The translations under genes were made by a program, and so were the position numbers. From positions 1 to 45,750 of the forward strand of contig JBFWLP010000015.1 in the NCBI GenBank assembly GCA_050252075.1: DNA of 45,750 bases. The letters run 5' to 3'. Every line of letters begins with the position of its first letter. The stretch's first letter is position 1. This document shows positions 16,158-24,473 of the stretch, in pieces. This DNA comes from JAAYGT01 sp050252075. Its GTDB lineage: Bacteria > Pseudomonadota > Gammaproteobacteria > Burkholderiales > Burkholderiaceae_B. The notes beneath the pieces are model-generated. The model was given only the letters and a program-made list of their open reading frames with translations. It did not search any database and was not told the DNA's origin.

Positions 16158-18083
16158 TTACGGTGCGCCGTCGCGACCGCCGGCGACCGATGCCGCCTGG
16201 TCGTACCATGCCTGAAACATCAGCACACCCCACAGATAGGGGCTCCAGTCCTGCCGGCCCTGGCAATGCGCACGCCAACGCGCCTGAACCGGCTCGGGCC
16301 GGAAAATACCCTGCTGTGCCAGCCGGGCAGGATCAAGCAAGTCATGCGCCCAGTCGCGCAACGGGCCGCGCAGCCAGGTTCCCAACGGTACGGAAAACCC
16401 CCGCTTGGGCCGATCCACCAGTTCCGCCGGCACATGCCGGTAGAGCAATTGCCGAAGCAGCCACTTGCTGCGCCCGTCGCGCCACTTGTACGACAGGGGT
16501 AGCTGCTGGGCAAACTCGACCACGCGGTGATCCAGAAGCGGCACCCGGGTTTCCAGGCTGCAGGCCATGGCGGCGCGATCCACTTTCACCAGAATGTCGT
16601 CGGGCAAATAGGTTTGCAAATCAAGCAGCATCATCTGTTCGGGAAACCCGTCGGCAGACGGGGCATCGAAGGGGGTGGGCGGCACCACGACCCCCGGCAA
16701 AAGCTGTTCCGGATTGGGCCAGTAAGACACGAACGCCTGGTAAAAATGGCCGGGAGAGTCCGCCGCCAACAGTTCGGCCACCTTCGCCGCCCTGCTTTGC
16801 AACTTCCCGCCGCCGGCCACCTTGCCCAGGGCCTGCGCCCCCCAGGCGGCAACCGGGCGCAAGGGTTCGGGTATTCGCTCGCGGTAGCCCCACCATCGAT
16901 TCATCCACTGGTAACGTGAATAACCCCCAAACAGCTCGTCACCGCCGTCGCCCGATAATGCCACGGTGACATTGCGCCGCGCCATACGCGTGACCAGCAC
17001 AGTGGGCAGCTGGGACGCATCGGCAAAGGGCTCATCGTACAGCCGTGCCAGATCTGGAGCCACGTTCAGGGCATCGGCCGCCGTCACGTAGTGTTCGGTG
17101 TGATCGGTACCCAGATGCCGGGCTACCGATTTTGCGTAAGGAGCCTCGTCGAAATCCGGCTCGTCGAAACCGATGGAGAAGGTACGCACCGGACGCGCGC
17201 TGGCTTTCTGCATGAGCGCCACGATGACCGAAGAATCGACCCCGCCCGACAGAAAAGCGCCCAAAGGCACATCCGCCAGCATCTGACCCGCCACTGCCCC
17301 GGAAAGAACCTGCTCCAGCGCATCGATGGCGTGGGCATCCGACGCAAAATGCAGCGGGTGCCCACGCCCATCGTCACGCGCCGCCTGCGCCGACCAGTAC
17401 ACTGTGACTTCGGGCAGCTTTCCGCTTTCCAGCTGCGCCCGGCTGACAGTGACATAACTGCCCGGCGCAAGTTTGCCCAGACCGCTGTAAATACTGTGCG
17501 GGGCGGGAATATAGTTGTGGCGCAGCAGCAGCGCCACTGCCGGGCGGCTGATCTGCAGCGAGATACCTTGCATGCCCTGGAATGCCTTCAGTTCCGACGC
17601 AAACAGAAGGTTTCCCGACACGATACCGACGTAAAGAGGCTTTTCACCCAGGCGGTCGCGCATCAGGGTAAGCGTGCCGTCCTGCCTGTCCCACAACCCC
17701 ATCGCAAACATGCCTACCAGGGCACGCAGTGTTTTCTCGACCCCCCAGGCCGCCAGCGCGGCCAGCACGGTTTCCGTATCCGAATGACCTCGCCATGGCG
17801 GTGCGGCGCCATCGGCCTCAAGCTGGTTTCGCAACGCCTGGTGATTGTAGATTTCTCCGTTGAGCACCAGAACATACCGCCCGCATGCCGACACCATAGG
17901 CTGGTGACCGGCCGGAGTGAGGTCCAGAATAGCCAGACGAACATGCCCCAGAGTGATGCCCGCCGACGTATCGGTCCAGAGCCCGTTGCTGTCCGGGCCG
18001 CGATGGGCCAATCGCCCGCATGCGTTTCTTACCTGCGTCTCACGGTGGGGCATCGCGCCCCATACACCCACAATACCGCACAT
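16158..18083 (-). CDS. asnB: AsnB-type glutamine-dependent amidotransferase of the polysaccharide operon
   Basis: 641-residue class II glutamine amidotransferase of the asparagine synthetase B family. The N-terminus MCGIVGVWG places the catalytic cysteine at residue 2 and fixes the start. LAHRGPDSNGLW and LNGEIYNHQALR belong to the glutaminase domain (about 1-210). LGAFLSGGVDSSVIVAL is the ATP-pyrophosphatase loop of the synthetase domain. Such enzymes in O-antigen and capsule loci are thought to amidate uronic acids instead of aspartate. With TviB/WbpO and WbpP homologues in the same operon, a HexNAc uronamide is a reasonable product. Housekeeping asparagine synthesis is the alternative. Confidence 0.9.
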   Translation of the reverse strand: MCGIVGVWGAMPHRETQVRNACGRLAHRGPDSNGLWTDTSAGITLGHVRLAILDLTPAGHQPMVSACGRYVLVLNGEIYNHQALRNQLEADGAAPPWRGHSDTETVLAALAAWGVEKTLRALVGMFAMGLWDRQDGTLTLMRDRLGEKPLYVGIVSGNLLFASELKAFQGMQGISLQISRPAVALLLRHNYIPAPHSIYSGLGKLAPGSYVTVSRAQLESGKLPEVTVYWSAQAARDDGRGHPLHFASDAHAIDALEQVLSGAVAGQMLADVPLGAFLSGGVDSSVIVALMQKASARPVRTFSIGFDEPDFDEAPYAKSVARHLGTDHTEHYVTAADALNVAPDLARLYDEPFADASQLPTVLVTRMARRNVTVALSGDGGDELFGGYSRYQWMNRWWGYRERIPEPLRPVAAWGAQALGKVAGGGKLQSRAAKVAELLAADSPGHFYQAFVSYWPNPEQLLPGVVVPPTPFDAPSADGFPEQMMLLDLQTYLPDDILVKVDRAAMACSLETRVPLLDHRVVEFAQQLPLSYKWRDGRSKWLLRQLLYRHVPAELVDRPKRGFSVPLGTWLRGPLRDWAHDLLDPARLAQQGIFRPEPVQARWRAHCQGRQDWSPYLWGVLMFQAWYDQAASVAGGRDGAP

Positions 18084-18106
18084 GTTTTGCTCTCTTTGGC
18101 AGCCTG

Positions 18107-19243
18107 CTAACTACCGGAATGATCAGTTTCGAACAAAGATTGCCACAGCCGCATGACACGCGCCATGGAAAAGCGATCCCGGACATCGGTGGCACGCCTG
18201 CCGAAAAGCAATCGCTTGTCGGGGCTACCCATCAGGTCGGACAAGTAGGCCGCCAAGGCGTCGACATCGTCGGCCGGTTTCACCAGCAAGCCGTCAATGC
18301 CGGGGCGAACGATTTCGCGCGGGCCGGTATCGCAGTCGAAGGCAACGGCCGGCAAGCCGTACGCCATGGCTTCAAGCAGCGTATTTGAAAACCCTTCGAC
18401 ACGGGAGCTGAGCACATAAAGATCGGATGACGCATACCACTGTCCCACATTGCCCGCACGCCCGGGTAAAGTGACCCGACCCTGCAGCCCCAACTGCGCA
18501 ATCTGGCTCTCCAGCGCCGGGCGCTCGGCGCCCTCGCCCAGAATGACCAGATCCCACCGGGGATAGTAGGAAGCAATTTGAGCAAAGGCGGCCAGCAGCA
18601 GGTCAAACCCCTTGTCACGATGCAAGCGCCCCACTGCGAGCAATCGCAACCGGCCCTGTTTGTCGGGAGGCGGATATTCGGGCTCAACGTCGGGTAACGG
18701 CCAGCGTATGGCATTGGGAATGACGGTCAGACGGCAGCCCGGAACATGCGTGGCCAGCCACTGCTGCGTTCCCGAGGTCAGCGTCACCACGGCGTGCGCC
18801 CGCGGGTAGGTGCGCCGTCGCAAACGCTGCCATACCGAAGGCAATTGTTGTGACGGCGGGTGCGTATGTTCGGTGGCGATCACGCGGCAGGGCAAGCCGC
18901 GGGCGGCCAGCAACGCCAGCACCGACGAGGTTGTCATCATGCCCAGCACCACGGTGGGCCGCACGCGCCGGATCAAGCGGCGCAAACGGTGCACACGCAG
19001 CAGATTGGCCAGCATGCCGCGAACACGCCCCGCACTTTCTCCGGCCGTACCCAGCACCTGCCGCACAATTCTGGGGTGCAGGGCATAGGCATCCGAACGT
19101 GCATCGGCCTGTGTTACCAGGGTGACACGGTACCCTTGCTGTACCCAATAGGCCCCCAGATCGGCGGCGACACGCTCGGCACCGCCTCCGGCCAGCGAAT
19201 GGATGACGATCATCAAATGGGGTGTGGAAGGAGAACGCTTCAA
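18107..19243 (-). CDS. GT4 glycosyltransferase
   Basis: 378-residue GT4 enzyme starting at a TTG (19243) preceded by AGGAAG, which overlaps the stop of the flippase gene; the spacing of about five bases supports this rare start. The N-terminal domain opens with MIVIHSLAGGGAERVAADLG. The second domain begins at about residue 190 with LRLLAVGRLHRDKGFDLLLA, and the donor site is SSRVEGFSNTLLEAMAYGLP. It resembles the GT4 enzyme encoded two genes downstream (same SxxxGGAERVAA opening), which suggests an old duplication within the operon. Predicted soluble or membrane-associated; sugar specificity is unknown. Confidence 0.92.
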   Translation of the reverse strand: MKRSPSTPHLMIVIHSLAGGGAERVAADLGAYWVQQGYRVTLVTQADARSDAYALHPRIVRQVLGTAGESAGRVRGMLANLLRVHRLRRLIRRVRPTVVLGMMTTSSVLALLAARGLPCRVIATEHTHPPSQQLPSVWQRLRRRTYPRAHAVVTLTSGTQQWLATHVPGCRLTVIPNAIRWPLPDVEPEYPPPDKQGRLRLLAVGRLHRDKGFDLLLAAFAQIASYYPRWDLVILGEGAERPALESQIAQLGLQGRVTLPGRAGNVGQWYASSDLYVLSSRVEGFSNTLLEAMAYGLPAVAFDCDTGPREIVRPGIDGLLVKPADDVDALAAYLSDLMGSPDKRLLFGRRATDVRDRFSMARVMRLWQSLFETDHSGS

Positions 19244-19252
19244 AACGACTTC

Positions 19253-20587
19253 CTACTGTAATTTCCGGGAATTGCGGTGAACGTCGCCGTGAACCGGCCT
19301 GAGTGCAGCAACAAGGTAACAACCATACGACAGGGCATACATGAGACTGGTGGCCAGCAAAATGCCGGACAGCCCCATGGCCGCAGCCAAGGGGGGGTTC
19401 AAAAGGGCTTTTATACCGAAATTTGCCAGCGCAATCACCGTCATGACACCATAACGATGCTGGCCGGCCAGCAACTGTACCAGCACCAGCACGCCGAAAT
19501 AAAACGGCAATTGCAGCAGGCCCCAGCGAAAGGCGTGTGCCACCCGCAGTGTATCGTCGGCGGTGAAGGCGCCACGCTCGAAAACCAGGGCCACCCCCCA
19601 GGGTGCCAGCAACCAGCCTATGCCCACCAGAACGGTACCCGCCAGAACCATGCCGGCCGACCACTGTATGGCCATGCGCCGCGCCCGTTTCGGATCGCCG
19701 TGCGCAATGACGTCGGCCAGTACGGGCAGTGCCGCGCGCCCCACCGACACGGCCCCCAGCCCCAGTACCAGCCCCAGCAAGCGGTTGGCATAGCCCAGCG
19801 CGGCGTTGGCGTTCTGACCCAGCGCCGCCGCCTGAACCTGATCCAGCGGTGCGACAAAGCTCATGGCGACCTGGCCGATCGCCATAATGCCGACCGCCTG
19901 CATAAGCATAGGCCATTCGGGGGCTGAAAATGCCCACTGCGGCCGCCCCCAGCAGCCGTCGGCGCGAGCCGCCAGCCACTGCAGCCATACGGCCTGCACC
20001 AGCGTGCCCACCAGCGTCCCCCAGAACAGCGGCCCCACTCCCGGCTCAACCGGCGCCGCCGCCACCCAGGCCAATATGAATACCGCCGGAACCCCATCGA
20101 GCAATGTGTTGACATGCCGTTCACGGGCACGTAGCCGCGCTGCCGACACCCCGGCCCACACGGTGAGCATTGCCACCGGCGCAAACGCAGCGACCAGCTC
20201 GGTGCTCATTGCCCGCACGGCGGGTGTCAGGCCTTGCCCGAAAAGCTGCACCACCCACGGCCAGCACAGATAGGTGGCCCCTCCAAGCACCACCCCCGCC
20301 ACCAGAACGGCGGCGTTGAGCTGACTTAAAAACCGGCCAACCCCGTGGTCCGCCTGCTTGCGCAAACGCACCAGAACGGGAATGAGCACAATGGACAGCA
20401 CGCCTACCAGAGTAACGGGCAGCCAGGTCGTCAGCGTGAACGTGTACTGGTAGGCGTCAACGACATCGCTGACGCCATAACGCCAGGCCACCACCATTTC
20501 TTTGGCGGCGCCCGCCACTTTACCCAGCAGCAGAAACAATGCCACTCTCAGCGCTGCGGACGCGATCCGGCGATGATCGGAGGCCAT
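19253..20587 (-). CDS. MurJ/MviN-family lipid-linked oligosaccharide flippase
   Basis: 444-residue polytopic membrane protein; a TTG at 20602 would add five residues, and no clear Shine-Dalgarno separates the two starts. The opening ALFLLLGKVAGAAKEMVVAW and the following GVSDVVDAYQYTF match the first helices of MurJ-type MOP-superfamily flippases rather than ordinary Wzx. About 12-13 hydrophobic segments follow, with few charged residues between them. In this operon it should flip the undecaprenyl-linked glycan built by WecA and the GT4 enzymes. It is shorter than housekeeping MurJ (about 510 residues), which argues for a dedicated paralogue. It sits six bases from the upstream epimerase gene, measured from the TTG. 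Confidence 0.8.
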   Translation of the reverse strand: MASDHRRIASAALRVALFLLLGKVAGAAKEMVVAWRYGVSDVVDAYQYTFTLTTWLPVTLVGVLSIVLIPVLVRLRKQADHGVGRFLSQLNAAVLVAGVVLGGATYLCWPWVVQLFGQGLTPAVRAMSTELVAAFAPVAMLTVWAGVSAARLRARERHVNTLLDGVPAVFILAWVAAAPVEPGVGPLFWGTLVGTLVQAVWLQWLAARADGCWGRPQWAFSAPEWPMLMQAVGIMAIGQVAMSFVAPLDQVQAAALGQNANAALGYANRLLGLVLGLGAVSVGRAALPVLADVIAHGDPKRARRMAIQWSAGMVLAGTVLVGIGWLLAPWGVALVFERGAFTADDTLRVAHAFRWGLLQLPFYFGVLVLVQLLAGQHRYGVMTVIALANFGIKALLNPPLAAAMGLSGILLATSLMYALSYGCYLVAALRPVHGDVHRNSRKLQ

Positions 20588-20608
20588 AGACAGGTTACGC
20601 AAATGAAA

Positions 20609-21643
20609 CTAAGGCGTTTGCCGCAAAAAGTTGACGTACCAGGGCATGGCCAGCATCAGGCCGCTTTCAATGGTGTGGGCCGGCACGTACCCCAGCCGGG
20701 AGGCCGCCTTGCTGATGTCGGCCTGGGAGTGGCGAACATCACCGGCCCGAAAGTCGTGGTACACAGGGCGACGGCTGTAGTGAATGCCCTGCGTTGCCAA
20801 CCCTTGCGCCAGCAAATCGAACAGCCGGTTCAGGCTGGTGCGCGCATTCACCGCCACGTTATATACCTGGTTGACCCCTTCCGGCCCGGCATGCGCCGCC
20901 AGAATATTGGCTTGCACCACATTGTCAATAAAGCAGAAATCGCGGCTGGTCTCGCCATCGCCGTTAATTTGCACATCGTCGCCGCGTATCATGGCGGCGA
21001 TCCATTTGGGAATCACAGCCGCATAAGCGCCGTCGGGATCCTGACGCTGGCCGAACACGTTGAAGTAGCGCAGACCCACACTGGAAAAACCGTAGGAACG
21101 GGCAAAGACATCGGCATACAGCTCGTTCACGTATTTGGTGACCGCATAGGGTGACAGCGGACGCCCAATGTGCTCTTCCACCTTCGGCAGCCCGGGATGA
21201 TCACCATAGGTGGAGCTAGAAGCCGCGTATACAAAAGATTTCACTTTGGCATCACGCGCCGCCACCATCATGGCCAACGACCCCTCGATATTGACCTGGC
21301 TGGTGGTCAGCGGATCGGCCAGCGACCGCGGTACCGATCCCAATGCCGCCTGATGCAGTACGTAATCAACGCCGTCGACCGCTTTCCGGCACGCATCAAG
21401 GGAACGGATATCTCCTTCAACCAGCGTGAAACGCTGCCATTGCTCGGGTGTGACACGCGCCTGGATATCGGCAAGATTATGCCGGTGCCCTGTGGCGAAA
21501 TTATCCAGCCCCACCACGGTCTGATTCAAAACCAGCAGTTTCTCGACCAGATTGGAGCCGATGAACCCGGCACAACCGGTGACCAGCCAACGCGCCGGCA
21601 TGGCCAGCATGGCGGCTTGAACGTGTTGATAGCGCTCGCTCAT
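20609..21643 (-). CDS. NAD-dependent UDP-sugar 4-epimerase (WbpP/TviC type)
   Basis: 344-residue extended short-chain dehydrogenase. The start at 21643 has GAAGGG about eight bases upstream; the much longer upstream frame would overlap tviB and is rejected. The NAD loop is VTGCAGFIGSNLVEKLL (about residues 20-36), the catalytic tyrosine and lysine are in SPYAVTKYVNELY, and HQAALGSVPRSLADP and YFNVFGQRQDPDGAYAAVIP match WbpP/TviC closely. Such enzymes interconvert UDP-GlcNAc and UDP-GalNAc or the matching uronic acids. Paired with the adjacent dehydrogenase it should provide UDP-GalNAc and/or UDP-GalNAcA. It begins 11 bases after tviB. Confidence 0.92.
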   Translation of the reverse strand: MSERYQHVQAAMLAMPARWLVTGCAGFIGSNLVEKLLVLNQTVVGLDNFATGHRHNLADIQARVTPEQWQRFTLVEGDIRSLDACRKAVDGVDYVLHQAALGSVPRSLADPLTTSQVNIEGSLAMMVAARDAKVKSFVYAASSSTYGDHPGLPKVEEHIGRPLSPYAVTKYVNELYADVFARSYGFSSVGLRYFNVFGQRQDPDGAYAAVIPKWIAAMIRGDDVQINGDGETSRDFCFIDNVVQANILAAHAGPEGVNQVYNVAVNARTSLNRLFDLLAQGLATQGIHYSRRPVYHDFRAGDVRHSQADISKAASRLGYVPAHTIESGLMLAMPWYVNFLRQTP

Positions 21644-21654
21644 TCCATGGCCCT

Positions 21655-22929
21655 TCAAAGACGCAGATCGGCCTGTTCCGCCGACAACACGTATTTCAGA
21701 TCGTACAGCACGTGCAGCGGCTTGCCGAAGGCGCGAATGGCCGACTCGCCCAGTTCGGCGAACTGCCGGTGAGCCACCGCCAGAATAATGCCGTCGTACG
21801 CGCCGTTCAGCGGCTGCTCGACAGGGCGCAGCCCATATTCCGCCACGGATTCGTCGGCATCGACCCACGGGTCGTAGACATCGACATCGATGTTGTACTC
21901 GCCCAGCTCGCGCACAATATCCACAACGCGGGTGTTGCGCAAATCGGGGCAGTTTTCCTTGAAAGCCAGCCCCATGACAAGCACGCGCGACCCCTGCACC
22001 TGGATACGGCGCTTGGTCATGGCCTTGACCAGCTGCGACACCACATAATTGCCCATCGCGTCGTTGAGCCTGCGCCCCGCCAGAATGATTTCGGGGTGAT
22101 AGCCAATGGCTTGCGCCTTGTGTGTCAGGTAATAGGGATCGACACCAATGCAGTGCCCCCCCACCAGACCGGGCCGGAAAGGCAGGAAATTCCATTTGGT
22201 GCCGGCGGCTTCCAGGACTGCCTGCGTATCAATGCCCATGCGATTGAAAATGAGCGCCAGTTCATTGATCAGCGCAATATTGACGTCGCGCTGCGTGTTC
22301 TCGATCACCTTTGCCGCCTCGGCAACGCGAATAGATGGCGCCTTGTGCGTGCCTGCGGTGATGATCTGCTGGTAAAGCGCGTCGACCAGATCGGCCACCT
22401 CGGGCGTGGAGCCCGCTGTCACTTTCTTGATTGTGGAGACACGGTGAGCCTTGTCGCCCGGATTGATCCTTTCGGGGCTGTAGCCGGCGAAGAAGTCTTC
22501 GTTGAAGCGCAAGCCCGAAATGCGTTCCAGCACCGGCACGCAGTCTTCCTCGGTGGCACCCGGATAAACGGTTGATTCATAAATAACGATGTCACCGCGC
22601 TTCAATACCCTGCCAATGGTTTCACTGGCGCGAATCAACGGCGTGAGGTCGGGGCGTTTGTGCTCGTCGATAGGCGTGGGAACCGTAACGATAAACACAT
22701 TGGCGGCGCTCAGGCTTTCCGCCTCGTGGCTGAACACAAGCTGGCTTGCCTGCGCCAGCTCTTGCGGCTCAACCTCCAGCGTGTGGTCTTTCCCGTCGCG
22801 CAATTCGGCAATGCGCTGGGGGTTGATGTCAAACCCCAGCACCGGGCGTTTTTTCCCGAACTCGACGGCCAGGGGCAATCCCACATAGCCTAAACCAACG
22901 ACAGCAAGTTTTACGTCTTGAATTTGCAA
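21655..22929 (-). CDS. tviB: UDP-N-acetylhexosamine 6-dehydrogenase (TviB/WbpO type)
   Basis: 424-residue nucleotide-sugar dehydrogenase that oxidises C6 of UDP-GlcNAc or UDP-GalNAc to the uronic acid in two NAD-dependent steps. It uses a TTG start (22929) with GGGAG six bases upstream. VKLAVVGLGYVGLPLAVEFG is the N-terminal NAD site, VYPGATEEDCVPVLE and GYSPERINPGDKAH are family signatures, and the catalytic cysteine lies in VGGHCIGVDPYYLTHKA. The C-terminal UDP-binding domain has VLVMGLAFKENCPDLRNT. The sequence pattern is that of TviB/WbpO rather than UDP-glucose dehydrogenase. Second gene of the operon, just upstream of the epimerase. Confidence 0.93.
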   Translation of the reverse strand: MQIQDVKLAVVGLGYVGLPLAVEFGKKRPVLGFDINPQRIAELRDGKDHTLEVEPQELAQASQLVFSHEAESLSAANVFIVTVPTPIDEHKRPDLTPLIRASETIGRVLKRGDIVIYESTVYPGATEEDCVPVLERISGLRFNEDFFAGYSPERINPGDKAHRVSTIKKVTAGSTPEVADLVDALYQQIITAGTHKAPSIRVAEAAKVIENTQRDVNIALINELALIFNRMGIDTQAVLEAAGTKWNFLPFRPGLVGGHCIGVDPYYLTHKAQAIGYHPEIILAGRRLNDAMGNYVVSQLVKAMTKRRIQVQGSRVLVMGLAFKENCPDLRNTRVVDIVRELGEYNIDVDVYDPWVDADESVAEYGLRPVEQPLNGAYDGIILAVAHRQFAELGESAIRAFGKPLHVLYDLKYVLSAEQADLRL

Positions 22930-22974
22930 AGTGGACTCCCAAAAGGTGAGTGCAAGTAGCGATAAAGGGGGCTG

Positions 22975-24114
22975 TCAGTCGCGCCGGCGCCCACGCCCGA
23001 GCGAGGGCAGCAACAGCCACGAGGGTCGGCGCCAGGACACCAGACGCGAATAAAGCCACAAATACACCAGGGCAAAGGCCAGGATACTTAAACAGAGAAT
23101 CAATGTGTTGTCCCACCAGATGGTGGCGGGCACAAGGCCAATGAGGGCCAGAACCCACAAGTACGGCGAGGTCATGGCGTTGCACAGCGCTGGCAGCGCA
23201 TGGCGGCGGTCTCTGCTGAAAGTAACACGCACAAGACGCCGGAAAACCAGCTGGTGCAGGTGCAGCGCATCGGGCTGGTCGACCGGAGTACCGCGCTTGA
23301 AACGGCGCCGCCACATGGAAAACAGTGTTTCAAACACCGGATAAAAAAGTACCGCCAGTGCGTAGAACGGTGACACACTGGGGTTACGCACCACCAGCTG
23401 CACGGCCAGCTCGGCCAGCATGAAGCCCAGAAAATACGCCCCGCCATCGCCCAGGAACACCCGCCCGAAGGGAAAGTTCCACACCAGAAACCCAAGCGTA
23501 GCAGACGCCAGTGCCGTTGCGATCAAAAAGATGGGAATGTCCTGGACTTGCCAGGCCACAACCGCCAGCGATACGGCCATGAGGGTGGCGATCATGCCCG
23601 CCAGCCCGTTCATGCCGTCTACGATATTCAGGGCATGTGTGCAGCCTCCCACGGCCACCATGGTGAACAGCAGCGACACCGGCCAGAAGGAAAGCAGCCA
23701 GTTGGCCCATTCCCAACCCACCCGCGACACGCCGCCCACCAGCCACCAGGCAATGGCCGCAGACAAAAATGCGGCCACCAGGCGCTTGCCCGCGCCGACA
23801 TCTTTGGTGATATCTTCCAGCAGCCCAGCCACAAACACGGGCAATGCTGCGATGAACAATACCGGCCACAACCAGGTGAGCGTCATGTTGCTGGGCCCAA
23901 GCACAAGCAAACCTGCCAGACTGCCGGCCACCACGGCCAGGCCGCCTACGCGGGGCGTAGAGCGCTTGTGCGAAGCCTGCGGCTTGGAGAGGTCGGAGTC
24001 TCCGGTAAATGCGCCGTGCCAACGCTCCGATGCAACAATAAGGCCGCCCACGACAAAGGCCACAATGCCGATGTACAGCCAAGTCAGCGATCCCCAAAAT
24101 TCGGGTTGAGTCAC
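22975..24114 (-). CDS. WecA/WbpL-family undecaprenyl-phosphate glycosyl-1-phosphate transferase
   Basis: 379-residue polytopic enzyme of the MraY/WecA family, with about ten membrane segments. It should transfer a HexNAc-1-phosphate to undecaprenyl phosphate and so start the glycan. The GTG start at 24114 is preceded by AAAGGGAAG. Family motifs are present: HKRSTPRVGGLAVV in the first loop, LLEDITKDV with the first aspartate cluster, LNIVDGMNGLAGMIA, FPFGRVFLGDGGAYFLGF, and a histidine-rich DALHLHQLVFRR in the last cytoplasmic loop. It is the promoter-proximal gene of the polysaccharide operon, consistent with the initiating role. Long hydrophobic C-terminal segments and a basic tail follow. 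Confidence 0.92.
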   Translation of the reverse strand: MTQPEFWGSLTWLYIGIVAFVVGGLIVASERWHGAFTGDSDLSKPQASHKRSTPRVGGLAVVAGSLAGLLVLGPSNMTLTWLWPVLFIAALPVFVAGLLEDITKDVGAGKRLVAAFLSAAIAWWLVGGVSRVGWEWANWLLSFWPVSLLFTMVAVGGCTHALNIVDGMNGLAGMIATLMAVSLAVVAWQVQDIPIFLIATALASATLGFLVWNFPFGRVFLGDGGAYFLGFMLAELAVQLVVRNPSVSPFYALAVLFYPVFETLFSMWRRRFKRGTPVDQPDALHLHQLVFRRLVRVTFSRDRRHALPALCNAMTSPYLWVLALIGLVPATIWWDNTLILCLSILAFALVYLWLYSRLVSWRRPSWLLLPSLGRGRRRD

Positions 24115-24195
24115 AACTTCCCTTTCAAAAAAACAGCGCGTTGATTATGCCCGCTCAGCGCACGCAATGCCGCCTACCGGGAGTAATAAACGTAA

Positions 24196-24217
24196 CAAGC
24201 CTGCACAGGCAGGCTTG
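24196..24217 (-). promoter_or_regulatory. Hairpin in the leader of the polysaccharide operon
   Basis: CAAGCCTGC-ACAG-GCAGGCTTG gives a perfect nine-base-pair stem with a four-base loop about 80 bases before the wecA-like start. No U tract follows directly on either strand, so it is more likely an operator or a leader RNA structure than a terminator. Confidence 0.45.
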
Positions 24218-24237
24218 ATGCAAATTTGGTGTTAACC

Positions 24238-24265
24238 CTTATATAACACGTAACTTTAGGGCAAA
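24238..24265 (-). promoter_or_regulatory. Possible promoter of the polysaccharide operon
   Basis: On the minus strand TTTGCC (24265-24260) and TATAAG (24243-24238) are 16 bases apart. The -10 is good and the -35 poor, suggesting a weak or activated promoter. It lies between the terminator of the candidate RNA and the wecA-like gene, giving a leader of about 115 bases. Confidence 0.35.
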
Positions 24266-24302
24266 GCTTGGGGAATATCCACAGGAAAGCCGCGACCGCA
24301 TC

Positions 24303-24336
24303 AAAAAAAAAGCCCAAGATCGTGAGATCTTGGGCT
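24303..24336 (-). terminator. Rho-independent terminator of the candidate small RNA
   Basis: Perfect 11-base-pair hairpin AGCCCAAGATC / GATCTTGGGCT (24311-24321 and 24326-24336) with a four-base loop. On the minus strand it is followed by an unbroken run of nine T, counting the base at the stem foot. It would also stop read-through from coq7 into the polysaccharide operon. Confidence 0.85.
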
Positions 24337-24467
24337 AAATCCACCAAAGGAGGAGGGTGGAGGAGACAACCTTGGCATGCCGGGCTACGAAAGCTTGTGC
24401 TTGAGACCGCGTGATTGTTAGGGCTGGTTAAGGGTTTTCCCTTTGCAATCACGTTTCGACATCCGAT
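24303..24467 (-). ncRNA. Candidate structured small RNA with CUCCUCC anti-Shine-Dalgarno loops
   Basis: RNA of about 165 nt defined by an upstream promoter and a terminator at its end. The 5' part folds as an outer eight-base-pair stem (CGTGATTG/CAATCACG, plus-strand arms 24446-24453 and 24410-24417) enclosing AAGGG-AAAA-CCCTT (24430-24443). A linker contains a small AAGC/GCTT stem. Then comes CTCCTCC (24365-24359), then a stem CCACC/GGTGG (24360-24356 and 24345-24341) that shows CTCCTCCTTT in its loop. A Rho-independent terminator follows. Loops with CUCCUCC are known from small RNAs of other proteobacteria that act on ribosome binding sites. No start codon with a Shine-Dalgarno and no coding pattern is seen. 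The alternative is a terminated leader of the polysaccharide operon. Confidence 0.6.
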
Positions 24468-24473
24468 AAGCAA

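Noticed and set aside
21644..22195. In-frame upstream extension of the epimerase gene
   Set aside because: It would lie inside tviB in another frame; the start at 21643 has a ribosome site and gives the family length.
24150..24180. Possible ops/JUMPstart element before the polysaccharide operon
   Set aside because: The minus strand has GGTAGGCGG but not the GGCGGTAG core required for RfaH.
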